Source: Flaviramulus sp.
Lineage (GTDB): Bacteria; Bacteroidota; Bacteroidia; Flavobacteriales; Flavobacteriaceae
Assembly: GCA_023255235.1 (NCBI GenBank)
Contig: JALRJA010000358.1
Coordinates: forward strand, 1 to 16,785
Reading direction: 5' to 3'
Length of the DNA: 16,785 nt
The notes below the pieces were generated by a model. That model was not told the DNA's origin, did no database searches, and saw nothing but the letters and a program-made list of their open reading frames with translations. Every line of letters begins with the position of its first letter. The first letter of the stretch is position 1. Positions 6,734 to 15,600 of the stretch are shown here, one piece after another. The translations under genes and the position numbers were made by a program.

Positions 6734-7867
6734 ATGCCACTTTTTGATGTTTATCCTTTATACAATGTTACACCTGTTTCTGGTAAAGATGTTTTTGTTT
6801 ATGATGAAAACGCAACAGCGTATTTAGACCTCTATGGTGGGCATGCAGTAATTTCTATAGGTCATACGCACCCGCGTTATTTGGAAGCAATTACAAGTCA
6901 GGTTTCAAAACTGGGTTTCTATTCTAATGCTATTCAAAATCCGTTGCAAGTAGAATTGGCTAACAAAATAGAAACACTTTCTGGCTGTCATGGTTATGAG
7001 TTGTTTTTATGTAATTCTGGTGCCGAAGCCAATGAAAATGCTCTAAAATTAGCCTCTTTTAAAACTGAAAAATCTCGGGTTATTGCTTTTAAAAATGGCT
7101 TTCATGGTCGTACATCGGCAGCTGTTGCGGTAACAGATAATAAAAATATTATTGCTCCAATTAATGCCCAACAACAGGTAACAATTATTGAATTAAATGA
7201 TATTGAAAGTGTTAAAACCGAATTAGAAAAAGGCGATGTGTGTGCTGTTATAGTAGAGTTTATTCAAGGTGTTGGCGGATTAGACCAAGGTACAAACGTG
7301 TTTTTTGAACAAGTAGATAAACTCTGTAAAGCAAACCATGCTATGCTTATTGCAGATGAGGTGCAATCTGGTTATGGAAGATCTGGTAAATTCTTTGCCT
7401 TTCAGCATTATAATGTAACGCCTGATATTATTTCTATTGCCAAAGGTATGGGAAATGGGTTTCCTATTGGTGGTATTTTAATTCATCCTAACATAGAAGC
7501 AAAATATGGTATGTTAGGAACCACTTTTGGCGGAAATCATTTAGCATGTGCCGCCGGTTTAGCAGTTTTAAATACTATTGAAGAAGAAAATCTAATAGAT
7601 AATGTGAATAAAGTTTCAGAGCATTTTATAGCTATGGCAAAAACAATTCCGCAGGTTACCAATATAAAAGGACGCGGTTTAATGCTGGGCTTAGAATTTG
7701 ATTTTGAAGTGAGTGAGTTGCGTAAAAAACTCATTTATGAGCATCATATTTTTACAGGTGGTGCTTCAAATAAAAAGGTATTGCGCATTTTACCTCCATT
7801 AACTATTAAAATAGAACATATTAATCAATTTTTTGACGCTTTAAAAAAGGCTTTGAAAGGCATTTAA
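6734..7867 (+). CDS. argD: Acetylornithine/succinylornithine aminotransferase
   Basis: PLP-dependent class III aminotransferase that converts N-acyl-glutamate semialdehyde to N-acyl-ornithine using glutamate. In 377 residues the class III marks are clear: SGAEANENALK (95-105), GFHGRTSAA (122-130), the PLP-contacting ADEVQSGYGRSG (207-218, Asp208 and Gln211), and the Schiff-base lysine Lys237 in ISIAKGMGNGFPIGG. TTFGGNHLACAAG follows as usual. The start two bases after the proC stop points to translational coupling. An ornithine aminotransferase (rocD) is related, but the presence of argC, argB and argF' around it makes the biosynthetic role much more likely. Confidence 0.93.
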   Translation: MPLFDVYPLYNVTPVSGKDVFVYDENATAYLDLYGGHAVISIGHTHPRYLEAITSQVSKLGFYSNAIQNPLQVELANKIETLSGCHGYELFLCNSGAEANENALKLASFKTEKSRVIAFKNGFHGRTSAAVAVTDNKNIIAPINAQQQVTIIELNDIESVKTELEKGDVCAVIVEFIQGVGGLDQGTNVFFEQVDKLCKANHAMLIADEVQSGYGRSGKFFAFQHYNVTPDIISIAKGMGNGFPIGGILIHPNIEAKYGMLGTTFGGNHLACAAGLAVLNTIEEENLIDNVNKVSEHFIAMAKTIPQVTNIKGRGLMLGLEFDFEVSELRKKLIYEHHIFTGGASNKKVLRILPPLTIKIEHINQFFDALKKALKGI

Positions 7868-7893
7868 GCTTAATAATAAAAAAATAAAACACA

Positions 7894-9090
7894 ATGAATA
7901 CCCTACTATCTATTGAAAAGCGAAATGCTGTGCTTTTAAAAATGGCAACGCTTTTAGAAGAAGAAAGGAAACAACTTATTGAAATAAATAAAGCCGATTT
8001 AAATGCTTATAAAGGCGATGATATTTCTATGTTTGATCGCTTAAAAGTAAACGATTTAAAAGTAAACGAAATGATTGCAGCCGCAAAGCATTTAGCATCA
8101 CAAGACGACCCTGTTGGTATTGAGCGATTTGCTTTTAAACATGAAAATGGCATGCAGGTTTATAATAAAACAGCCTCGTTTGGAACAGTGATGATTATTT
8201 ATGAATCGCGTCCTGATGTAACGGTTGAAGCTGCCGGAATTGCTTTTAAATCGGGGAATAAAATTTTATTAAAAGGCGGCAAAGAATCGTTAAAATCAAA
8301 TTTAAAAATAGTTGAATTATGGCATCGAGCATTACGTGCCAATAACGCATCAACAGATTGGGTTAATTATTTACAATTTAACAGAAATCAAACACAAGCG
8401 TTTTTAGAAAAACCAACTCAAAAAATAGATTTAATTGTGCCTCGTGGCGGTGAACGCTTAATAGCCTTTGTAAAACAACACGCAACCTGCCCTGTTATTA
8501 TAAGTGGAAGAGGAAATAATTTTGTTTATGTTCATGAAGAAGCCAATTTAGATATAGCTTTAAATGTTATTATTAACGGTAAAACAGCCAAAATTTCTGC
8601 TTGTAATGCCGTTGATAAAGTTTTAATTGATTCAAACCTTCCAAATAAAAGCAAGTTTATAGAAACCTTAATTTCAAAGTTAAAAGAATATAATGTTGAA
8701 ATTCTTGGCGATAAAGAAACATCAAAATATAATAACGTTACTGCTATAGAAAGCAACGCTGTTTGGTTTGAAGAGTTTTTAGATTTTAAAATTGTAATAG
8801 GCGAAGTAGCTTCTAATGAAGATGCAATAGCCATGATTAACACCTATTCTGGAGGTCATTCTTCTTCTATAATTACAACAAATGATTTAGAAGCAAAACG
8901 CTTTATGGAAACTGTAGATACAGCCGCTGTTTATCACAATGTATCTACTCGTTTTACAGATGGTGGGCAATTAGGTTTAGGTGGCGAACTCGCTATTAGC
9001 ACAGATAAATTACACCAACGCGGACCAATAGGATTGCAACATTTGGTTACAAACAAATGGTACATTTATGGCAACGGACAAACAAGATAG
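7894..9090 (+). CDS. proA: Glutamate-5-semialdehyde dehydrogenase (gamma-glutamyl phosphate reductase)
   Basis: NADPH-dependent reduction of glutamyl-5-phosphate to glutamate-5-semialdehyde, second step of proline synthesis. The 398-residue protein has ESRPDVTVEAAGIAFKSGN (104-122), VPRGGERLI (182-190), the expected catalytic cysteine at 237 (KISACNAV, where many ProA read RPGVCNA), and a C-terminal GGELAIST...QRGPIGL segment typical of ProA. Length is near the usual 410-420. It ends one base before the preferred start of proB, so the two are coupled, as expected for enzymes thought to hand over an unstable intermediate. The order proA-proB is the reverse of the common proBA. Confidence 0.95.
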   Translation: MNTLLSIEKRNAVLLKMATLLEEERKQLIEINKADLNAYKGDDISMFDRLKVNDLKVNEMIAAAKHLASQDDPVGIERFAFKHENGMQVYNKTASFGTVMIIYESRPDVTVEAAGIAFKSGNKILLKGGKESLKSNLKIVELWHRALRANNASTDWVNYLQFNRNQTQAFLEKPTQKIDLIVPRGGERLIAFVKQHATCPVIISGRGNNFVYVHEEANLDIALNVIINGKTAKISACNAVDKVLIDSNLPNKSKFIETLISKLKEYNVEILGDKETSKYNNVTAIESNAVWFEEFLDFKIVIGEVASNEDAIAMINTYSGGHSSSIITTNDLEAKRFMETVDTAAVYHNVSTRFTDGGQLGLGGELAISTDKLHQRGPIGLQHLVTNKWYIYGNGQTR

Positions 9091-9091
9091 C

Positions 9092-9856
9092 ATGCAAAAA
9101 AAGAAACGAATTTTATTAAAAATAGGCTCAAATACACTCACCAAAGAAACCAACAATATTTCAAGAGGCAAAATTGAAGATATAGCAAGTCAACTGCAAA
9201 AACTTCAAGATGAATATGAGTTTATTATTGTTAGTTCTGGAGCTATTGCTGTGGCAAAACAGTTTGTAAAGCTAGAAAGCAAACACAATGGCGTTTTTGT
9301 AAAACAAGCCTTAGCTTCTATAGGACAACCACACCTTATTCGCATTTATCAAGAAATTTTTAGAGAATATGGTTTGTTGAGTTCACAGTGTTTATTGTCT
9401 TATTCAGATTTTGAAAAGCAAGAAAGCAAAACCAATATTGTTAATACTATTAATGTTTTAGTTAATAATAATTACATTCCTATTATTAACGAAAATGATA
9501 CGGTAGCTACCGATGAAATTAAGTTTGGTGATAACGACAAATTAGGCGCTTTAACAGCATGCCTACTAAAAGTAGATTTGTTTATAATAGCTACCAATAC
9601 CAATGGGATTTATACCAAAAAATCAATAGAGAATAAGCATCCTCAAACAATGGCGTTAGTAGATGATTTTAATGACCTCATAAAGCAAGTGGTTAATTCA
9701 AAATCATCACATGGTAGTGGTGGTATGCAATCAAAAATTGAAGCAGCTTCTATAGCAAAAAAAGCTCATATTGAAACATGGATTGTTAATGGATTAGAAG
9801 ATAATTTCATTATAAATGCCATTGAAAATAACATTTCTTTTACTAAAATAAAATAA
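9092..9856 (+). CDS. proB: Glutamate 5-kinase, short form without PUA domain
   Basis: ATP-dependent phosphorylation of glutamate, the first and usually proline-inhibited step of proline synthesis. I place the start at ATG 9092 (254 residues) because KRILLKIGSNTLT then follows immediately, as in homologues. An in-frame ATG at 9068 would add eight residues and overlap proA by 23 bases. Amino acid kinase marks include KIGSNTLT (10-17), VSSGAIAVAK (47-56), INENDTVATDEIKFGDNDKL (132-151) and GSGGMQSKIEAA (208-219). The protein ends after the kinase domain and lacks the C-terminal PUA domain of the ~370-residue enterobacterial type; single-domain forms are known. It is followed 7 bases later by argF'. 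Confidence 0.94.
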   Translation: MQKKKRILLKIGSNTLTKETNNISRGKIEDIASQLQKLQDEYEFIIVSSGAIAVAKQFVKLESKHNGVFVKQALASIGQPHLIRIYQEIFREYGLLSSQCLLSYSDFEKQESKTNIVNTINVLVNNNYIPIINENDTVATDEIKFGDNDKLGALTACLLKVDLFIIATNTNGIYTKKSIENKHPQTMALVDDFNDLIKQVVNSKSSHGSGGMQSKIEAASIAKKAHIETWIVNGLEDNFIINAIENNISFTKIK

Positions 9857-9863
9857 CTAAACA

Positions 9864-10802
9864 ATGAAACATTACAGCTCCATACATGATATAGAAAACA
9901 TCAATTCTTGGATTGAGGAAGCTAAAACCATAAAGGCTAATCCATTAAAGCATGCTCACTTAGGAAAACACAAAACCATTGGTTTATTGTTTTTTAATTC
10001 GAGTTTGCGAACACGACTTAGTACTCAAAAAGCAGCGTTAAATTTAGGAATGAATCCTATAGTTATGAATGTTTCTGGTGATGCTTGGGGTATTGAGTTT
10101 GAAAATGGAACTATAATGAATGGTAATACCGCCGAACACATTAAAGAAGCTGCCGCTGTTGTTTCGCAATATTGTGATATTATAGCAGTAAGAGCGTTTC
10201 CTACGCTTACAGATAAAGTTAAAGATGAAAGCGAGTATGTAATGAACTCATTTATGCAATATGCCTCTGTGCCTATTGTGAATATGGAGAGTGCAACTGG
10301 TCATCCGCTTCAAGGTTTAACAGATGCTATTACCATTTCAGAAAATACCAAAAAAATAAAACCAAAAGTAGTATTAAGTTGGGCACCACATGTTAAGGCT
10401 TTACCACATGCTGTTGCCAATAGTTTTGTTCAGGCTATGCAAAAAATGGATGTTGAGTTTGTTATTACAAACCCCGAAGGATATAATTTAAACCCTCAAA
10501 TAACAGGAAATACACCCATTATTAGCAATCAAAATGACGCTTTTAAAAATGCCGATTTTGTTTACGCTAAAAACTGGAGTTCTTATCAAGAATATGGTCA
10601 AATTCTAAATACAGATCCCAATTGGATGATTACCAAAACCAAATTAGGAAATGCTAAATTTATGCACTGTTTGCCTGTAAGAAGAAACTTGGTAGTTGAA
10701 GATGCTGTTTTAGATAGCAAAAATGCTTTAGTAATAGAACAAGCAAATAATAGAACTTATGCGGCACAATTAGTGCTTAAAAAAATATTAGAAAAATTAT
10801 AA
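9864..10802 (+). CDS. argF': N-acylornithine carbamoyltransferase (likely N-succinylornithine type)
   Basis: Transfers the carbamoyl group from carbamoyl phosphate to an N-acylated ornithine, giving N-acyl-citrulline. In 312 residues it has the carbamoyl phosphate site FFNSSLRTR (43-51) and HCLPVRRN (268-275). The AW pair at 74-75 and NGNTAEHIKEA (86-96) place it in the Bacteroides/Xanthomonas argF' group rather than with ordinary ornithine transcarbamylases. The residue that decides acetyl versus succinyl specificity (Pro90 in the Bacteroides fragilis enzyme, Glu92 in Xanthomonas) is Ala90. Published work, as I recall it, showed that replacing this Glu with Ala, Ser, Val or Pro turns the acetyl enzyme into a succinyl enzyme, so succinylornithine is the favoured substrate. 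The substrate is therefore inferred, the family firm. Confidence 0.93.
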   Translation: MKHYSSIHDIENINSWIEEAKTIKANPLKHAHLGKHKTIGLLFFNSSLRTRLSTQKAALNLGMNPIVMNVSGDAWGIEFENGTIMNGNTAEHIKEAAAVVSQYCDIIAVRAFPTLTDKVKDESEYVMNSFMQYASVPIVNMESATGHPLQGLTDAITISENTKKIKPKVVLSWAPHVKALPHAVANSFVQAMQKMDVEFVITNPEGYNLNPQITGNTPIISNQNDAFKNADFVYAKNWSSYQEYGQILNTDPNWMITKTKLGNAKFMHCLPVRRNLVVEDAVLDSKNALVIEQANNRTYAAQLVLKKILEKL

Positions 10803-10829
10803 TTAGGCTTTATAAATTAACAAAAAACC

Positions 10830-11606
10830 ATGGAAAAACTATCCATAGTAAAAATAGGAGGCAATATCATTGAAAACCAAACAGCTTTAAGTACATTTTT
10901 AAAATTGTTTTCCAATTTAAAAGGAAAAAAAATTTTAGTACATGGTGGTGGTAAACGTGCCACTCAAATAGCTTCTAAATTAGGTATTGAATCTAAAATG
11001 ATAAATGGCAGACGTATAACAGATGCCAAAACATTAGAAGTAATTACTATGGTTTATGGCGGTTTGGTAAACAAAACCATTGTAGCAAACCTTCAAGCAT
11101 TACACAGTAACACTATTGGTTTATCTGGAGCAGATGCCAATAGTATAACATCACAAAAACGGTTGGTAACAGATATTGATTTTGGTTTTGTAGGCGATGT
11201 TACAAGCGTAAATCACCATGCTATCAATAAATTAATTCAAGCCGATTTTACACCTGTTTTTTGTGCTATTACCCATGATAAAAACGGGCAATTACTAAAC
11301 ACCAACGCCGATACAATATCATCAGAATTAGCTATAGGAATGAGCCAACTATACCAAGTAGCTCTTTATTATTGCTTTGAACTTAATGGCGTTTTAAAAG
11401 ATATCAACGATAAAAACACTGTTATAAAACAGCTTAATTCTAAAAGTTATAAAACCCTTTTAGAAACAAACATTATAACAGAAGGCATGCTACCTAAATT
11501 AGAAAACTGTTTTTACGCTTTACAAAACGGCGTAAAAACTATTTATATGGGTAATACGGCTATGCTAACTCAAGAGGATGATAATTTTACAACCATAACA
11601 CTTTAA
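10830..11606 (+). CDS. argB: Acylglutamate kinase
   Basis: ATP-dependent phosphorylation of N-acyl-glutamate, second step of the arginine route and commonly its feedback-controlled enzyme. The 258-residue protein belongs to the amino acid kinase family: VKIGGN (7-12) with Lys8, HGGGK (38-42), NGRRIT (59-64), GLSGADAN (97-104), NTNAD (157-161) and GMLPKL (219-224). The length and the lack of an N-terminal helix extension suit the short E. coli-like form, which in E. coli is not arginine-sensitive; this would leave control to transcription or to the first enzyme (inference). It starts 27 bases after argF', and argE begins one base after its stop. Given the succinyl-type ArgF', the true substrate may be N-succinylglutamate. 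Confidence 0.93.
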   Translation: MEKLSIVKIGGNIIENQTALSTFLKLFSNLKGKKILVHGGGKRATQIASKLGIESKMINGRRITDAKTLEVITMVYGGLVNKTIVANLQALHSNTIGLSGADANSITSQKRLVTDIDFGFVGDVTSVNHHAINKLIQADFTPVFCAITHDKNGQLLNTNADTISSELAIGMSQLYQVALYYCFELNGVLKDINDKNTVIKQLNSKSYKTLLETNIITEGMLPKLENCFYALQNGVKTIYMGNTAMLTQEDDNFTTITL

Positions 11607-11607
11607 A

Positions 11608-12681
11608 ATGAATTATCAAGAATTAACAAAAGACGCCATATCTCTATTAAAACAATTAATAGAAACACCTTCTTTTTCATCAGAAGAAGATAAAACAGCA
11701 TCTCATATTGAAACTTGGTTTAAACGATATCATATAAAATATAGTAGAACAAAAAATAATGTTTGGGCTTTAAATAAATATTTTGATGAAAGCAAACCAA
11801 CGTTATTATTAAACTCACATCACGATACAGTAAAACCTAATAGTGCTTATACCAAAAACCCTTTTAAAGCAACTGTTGAAAACGGCAAACTCTTTGGTTT
11901 GGGTAGTAATGATGCCGGTGGCTGTTTGGTATCACTTATAGCAACATTTGCCTATTTTTATAATCATAAAAATTTAAAATATAATGTAGTTATTGTGGCT
12001 TCTGCCGAAGAAGAAAGTAGCGGTTTAAATGGGTTAAATAGTATGTTGCCTATTATTCCAAAAATAGATGTAGCCATTGTTGGAGAACCTACTTTAATGA
12101 ATTTAGCAGTTGCCGAAAAAGGATTAGTAGTTTTTGATGCCATTGTAGAAGGCACACCAAGTCATGCTGCACATCCAAACAATAATAATGCTATTTACAA
12201 TACTATTGAAGTATTAAAATGGTTTAAAAATTTTAAATTTGAAAAAACATCTGATGCTTTAGGTGATGTAAAATTAACCGTAACACAAATTCATGCAGGC
12301 TCACAACATAACGTTGTTCCTGCAGATGTTAAATTAGTGATAGATGTTCGTGTAAACGATGCCTATACCAATGCAGAAATAGCTAAAATATTACAAGAAA
12401 AAGCACCTTGTAAAAGTATTACACCGCGTAGTTTACGGTTAAATTCGTCATCTATACCTATAAACCACGATTTAGTTAAAGCTGGTATAGCTATGGGTAG
12501 AACAACCTATGGTTCGCCAACCCTTTCAGATCAAGCGGTATTAACCTGCCCGTCATTAAAATTAGGACCGGGTGATAGCACCCGTTCACATTCGGCAGAC
12601 GAATTTATTTACATAAACGAAATTGAAGAAGGTATAAACATATATATTGAATTGTTAAATAGTGTGATAGTAACCACATAA
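11608..12681 (+). CDS. argE: N-acyl-citrulline/N-acyl-ornithine deacylase (M20 metallopeptidase family)
   Basis: Removes the acyl group late in the pathway. With argF' in the cluster the expected substrate is N-acetyl- or N-succinyl-citrulline, giving citrulline for ArgG. The 357-residue M20 family protein shows the metal and catalytic residues: His71 and Asp73 in SHHDTV, Asp102 in GSNDAGG, the general-base Glu pair 134-135 in ASAEEESSG, and Glu160 in VGEPT. GTPSHAAHP (182-190) opens the lid/dimerisation domain, and LGPGDSTRSHSADEF ends the catalytic domain with its last His. M20 members are hard to tell apart (ArgE, DapE, peptidase T), but position one base after argB makes the arginine role very likely. 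Confidence 0.88.
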   Translation: MNYQELTKDAISLLKQLIETPSFSSEEDKTASHIETWFKRYHIKYSRTKNNVWALNKYFDESKPTLLLNSHHDTVKPNSAYTKNPFKATVENGKLFGLGSNDAGGCLVSLIATFAYFYNHKNLKYNVVIVASAEEESSGLNGLNSMLPIIPKIDVAIVGEPTLMNLAVAEKGLVVFDAIVEGTPSHAAHPNNNNAIYNTIEVLKWFKNFKFEKTSDALGDVKLTVTQIHAGSQHNVVPADVKLVIDVRVNDAYTNAEIAKILQEKAPCKSITPRSLRLNSSSIPINHDLVKAGIAMGRTTYGSPTLSDQAVLTCPSLKLGPGDSTRSHSADEFIYINEIEEGINIYIELLNSVIVTT

Positions 12682-12758
12682 CTAAAATAGCAAGTAAAAA
12701 CCAATTGCTTTATTGTGTTTGCAATCATAAAATTATTAAACAAATAAACATTTTAGAA

Positions 12759-14033
12759 ATGAAACTCTGGGACAAAGGCATATCAATTGATAAAAAAATA
12801 GAACAATTTACAATAGGAAATGATAGAGAAATAGATAGTTATATTGCAAAGTATGATGTAATAGCATCAAAAGCACATGCTAAAATGCTTTATAAAATAG
12901 GTATTCTTTCTGAAAAAGAATTAAACGATTTAATAGGCGGTTTAACCGTTTTACAAACTCAAATTGAAAGTGGCACATTTGTGATTGATGAACAATTTGA
13001 AGATGTTCATTCTAAAATAGAATTTGAACTCACAACAAGCTTAGGCAACGTTGGAAAAAAAATTCATACAGCACGCTCAAGAAACGATCAAGTTTTAGTA
13101 GCCTGTCAGTTATATTACAAAGAGAATTTACAATCAGTAAAAGAAAAAACAAGAACGCTTTTTAACACACTTTTAAATTTAGCCCAAAAACATAAAGACC
13201 AAGTTTTGCCAGGTTATACCCATTTGCAAGTTGCCATGCCATCATCATTTGGGTTGTGGTTTTCTGCGTATGCAGAATTGCTAATTGATGATGTTTTTTT
13301 ACTAAACGCCGCTTTAAAAACAGTTGATCAAAACCCGCTTGGTTCTGCTGCTGGTTATGGCAGTTCATTTCCTATAGATAGAGAATGTACCACAAATGAA
13401 CTGAATTTTGCAACCTTAAAATACAATGTGGTAGCTGCCCAAATGGCACGAGGTAAAAATGAACGTACTATGGCATCTGCTTTAGCAGGGCTAAGCAATA
13501 CTTTAGCACGTTTTGCTATGGATATATGTTTGTATATGAGTCAGAATTTTAATTTTATATCTTTTCCAGATGAATTTACAACGGGTAGCAGCATTATGCC
13601 TCATAAAAAAAACCCCGATGTGTTTGAATTAATTAGAGGCAAGTGCAACAAAATTCAAGCACTACAAACCGAAATGATTTTAATAAGCAATAATTTACCT
13701 AGTGGCTATCATAGAGATTTTCAATTGCTAAAAGAAAACATGATAGCCGCTTTTGAAGAACTAAAAGACATACTCGATATTTTTGATTATGCCATTCAAA
13801 AAATAATTGTAAAAAACATTGACATACACGACCAAAAGTATAAGTATTTATTCACCGTTGATAATATCAACACGCTTGTTGAAAGCGGAATGACCTTTAG
13901 AGAAGCCTATCAACAAATTGGCAGTCAGGTGCAAGATGGAACATATAAACCAGATACTTCAAAAAAACACACCCATATTGGTAGTATGCATAATTTATGT
14001 TTAGATAAAATAAAAGCAAAATTTCCTATTTGA
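12759..14033 (+). CDS. argH: Argininosuccinate lyase
   Basis: Splits argininosuccinate into arginine and fumarate, the final step. The fumarase/aspartase superfamily signature TGSSIMPHKKNPD is present (residues 275-287, counting from the preferred start), with the mobile-loop serine. HTARSRNDQ (103-111) and GYTHLQ (152-157, catalytic His155) are typical. I choose ATG 12759 (424 residues), where MKLWDKGISID begins as homologues do. An upstream TTG at 12705 would add 18 residues of unlike composition. The gap to argE is 77 bases. The last codons lie in a hairpin (14025-14039) that may end or slow the arginine transcript. Confidence 0.95.
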   Translation: MKLWDKGISIDKKIEQFTIGNDREIDSYIAKYDVIASKAHAKMLYKIGILSEKELNDLIGGLTVLQTQIESGTFVIDEQFEDVHSKIEFELTTSLGNVGKKIHTARSRNDQVLVACQLYYKENLQSVKEKTRTLFNTLLNLAQKHKDQVLPGYTHLQVAMPSSFGLWFSAYAELLIDDVFLLNAALKTVDQNPLGSAAGYGSSFPIDRECTTNELNFATLKYNVVAAQMARGKNERTMASALAGLSNTLARFAMDICLYMSQNFNFISFPDEFTTGSSIMPHKKNPDVFELIRGKCNKIQALQTEMILISNNLPSGYHRDFQLLKENMIAAFEELKDILDIFDYAIQKIIVKNIDIHDQKYKYLFTVDNINTLVESGMTFREAYQQIGSQVQDGTYKPDTSKKHTHIGSMHNLCLDKIKAKFPI

Positions 14034-14039
14034 AATAGG
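14025..14039 (+). terminator. Hairpin across the argH stop codon, possible weak terminator
   Basis: CCTATT (14025-14030) and AATAGG (14034-14039) pair perfectly, with the TGA stop codon as the three-base loop. A T-rich stretch (TTGTATAATTTT) follows. It marks the boundary between the arginine run and the esterase gene and may cut or reduce read-through. Confidence 0.4.
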
Positions 14040-14077
14040 TTGTATAATTTTAAAATAGATATTAATACCAGAAAAAA

Positions 14078-15544
14078 ATGAAGAGAACATCTCAAACACC
14101 TTATAAACTTACTGCTCTATTTTTATTAATATTAGGAATGCTTCATGCAGAGGTAAAGCTTCCAGCTATTGTATCATCAAATATGGTTTTACAACGTAAT
14201 ACAACTGTAAAATTATGGGGATGGGCAGACCCAAACGAACAAATTTCAATAACAACAAGTTGGTTGCATGAAACTATAAATTTACAAGCTAATTCAAACG
14301 GTAACTGGAGTGTTGTTGTTACAACAACAACTAGTAAAGACGCTCAAATAATTAACATAAAAAGCCAAGAATCAAATATTGTTTTAGATAATATTTTATT
14401 TGGAGAAGTATGGCTATGTTCTGGGCAATCCAATATGCAACAACCCCTAAAGGGTTATGTGGGGCAACCCACATTTGAAGGGAATTTGGCATCAGCAAAA
14501 TCTAATAACTATAATTTACGATTATTTACCGTTAATAGACATGGTTCTAAAACACCTTTAAACGATGTGTATGCCTATGAATCTTGGCAACAAGCATCGC
14601 CAGAATCAACTTCTAATTTTAGTGCTGTAGCATATTTTTTTGGCAAACAATTACAAGAAATTTTAAATGTTCCTGTTGGATTAATACATACCTCATGGGG
14701 TGGAAGTAACGTGCAGGCATGGATGAGTAATGACACGCTTAGTCAATATGAAACTATAAATTTAGAAGATGTTGCTATTTCTAAACAAACAAATCGTATC
14801 GCAACAGCATTATTTAATGCCATGATTAATCCACTAACCAATTTTACCATAAAAGGGGTGTTGTGGTATCAAGGAGAATCAAACCGGTTAAACCCTTCTG
14901 AATATAAAACCCTATTTCCTGCTATGGTAAAAGATTGGAGAGAGCGATGGGCAATTGGGGATTTTCCATTTTATTATGTTCAAATTGCTCCTTTTTTATA
15001 TGGTAGTAACCATTTTTATAACACTCCTAAAAACGCAGCTTTTATTAGAGAAGTTCAATTACAATGTTTAGATTTAATTCCTAATTCTGGAATTGCCATT
15101 ACAATGGATATTGGTGATGAAAACTGTATTCATCCGCCAGAAAAAAAAGAAGTAGCCGATAGGTTGTTACTAAATGCTTTAAATCAAACATACGGTTATA
15201 CGAGTATTGATTATCAGTCTCCAATTTATGATACGCTTGAAAATGAAGATGGAGGTCTTCTATTAAAATTTAAAAATGCCGAAATGGGTTTGTTTTCAGA
15301 TGATGAAAGCTTAGTAGGGTTTGAGATAGCTGGTAAAGACCACGTTTTTTATCCGGCTTATGCTAAAATAAAAGATAAAAAATTTGTTTTTGTAAAGAGT
15401 GAAATAGTTACACAACCTATTGCTGTTAGGTATGCTTGGCGTAATTGGATTGATGCCAATTTTTATAATACCAACATGTTGCCAGTTTCATCTTTTAGAA
15501 CCGATAATTGGGATGATGCAACCTGTGTAACAGAAAATAACTAA
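14078..15544 (+). CDS. Secreted sialate O-acetylesterase-like SGNH hydrolase
   Basis: Predicted esterase of 488 residues that would remove acetyl groups from sialic acids or, as often in marine Bacteroidota, from acetylated polysaccharides. An N-terminal signal peptide is visible: basic start MKRTSQTPYK, hydrophobic core LTALFLLILG, likely cleavage after the alanine of MLHA, about residue 24. SGNH/GDSL marks are GQSNM (116-120, nucleophile Ser118), WGGSN (207-211), WYQGESN (263-269) and a C-terminal IHP with the catalytic His352. The section after the signal, KLPAIVSSNMVLQR, is the usual start of the mature family. It follows argH by 44 bases on the same strand but has no metabolic link with it; read-through is possible, an own promoter is not evident. 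Confidence 0.85.
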   Translation: MKRTSQTPYKLTALFLLILGMLHAEVKLPAIVSSNMVLQRNTTVKLWGWADPNEQISITTSWLHETINLQANSNGNWSVVVTTTTSKDAQIINIKSQESNIVLDNILFGEVWLCSGQSNMQQPLKGYVGQPTFEGNLASAKSNNYNLRLFTVNRHGSKTPLNDVYAYESWQQASPESTSNFSAVAYFFGKQLQEILNVPVGLIHTSWGGSNVQAWMSNDTLSQYETINLEDVAISKQTNRIATALFNAMINPLTNFTIKGVLWYQGESNRLNPSEYKTLFPAMVKDWRERWAIGDFPFYYVQIAPFLYGSNHFYNTPKNAAFIREVQLQCLDLIPNSGIAITMDIGDENCIHPPEKKEVADRLLLNALNQTYGYTSIDYQSPIYDTLENEDGGLLLKFKNAEMGLFSDDESLVGFEIAGKDHVFYPAYAKIKDKKFVFVKSEIVTQPIAVRYAWRNWIDANFYNTNMLPVSSFRTDNWDDATCVTENN

Positions 15545-15558
15545 GGTGATAATTAGTT
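15539..15558. terminator. Candidate shared terminator between the convergent esterase and leuB genes
   Basis: AACTAA (15539-15544) pairs with TTAGTT (15553-15558) around GGTGATAA. T-rich bases follow on the + strand (TTATTAATG, then GTTTTGTTTTTATTG) and ATTTTC on the - strand, so it could serve both converging genes. The stem overlaps the esterase stop codon and is weak. Confidence 0.35.
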
Positions 15559-15600
15559 TTATTAATGCGTTTTGTTTTTATTGCAAGTAGAATGTACTAA

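Noticed and set aside
9068..9091. Upstream ATG start for proB
   Set aside because: It would overlap proA by 23 bases and add eight residues not expected before KRILLKIGSNTLT; ATG 9092 fits the family better. It cannot be fully excluded.
12705..12758. TTG start giving an 18-residue extension of argH
   Set aside because: The added residues (MLYCVCNHKI and following) do not look like ArgH, while ATG 12759 begins with MKLWDKG as expected.
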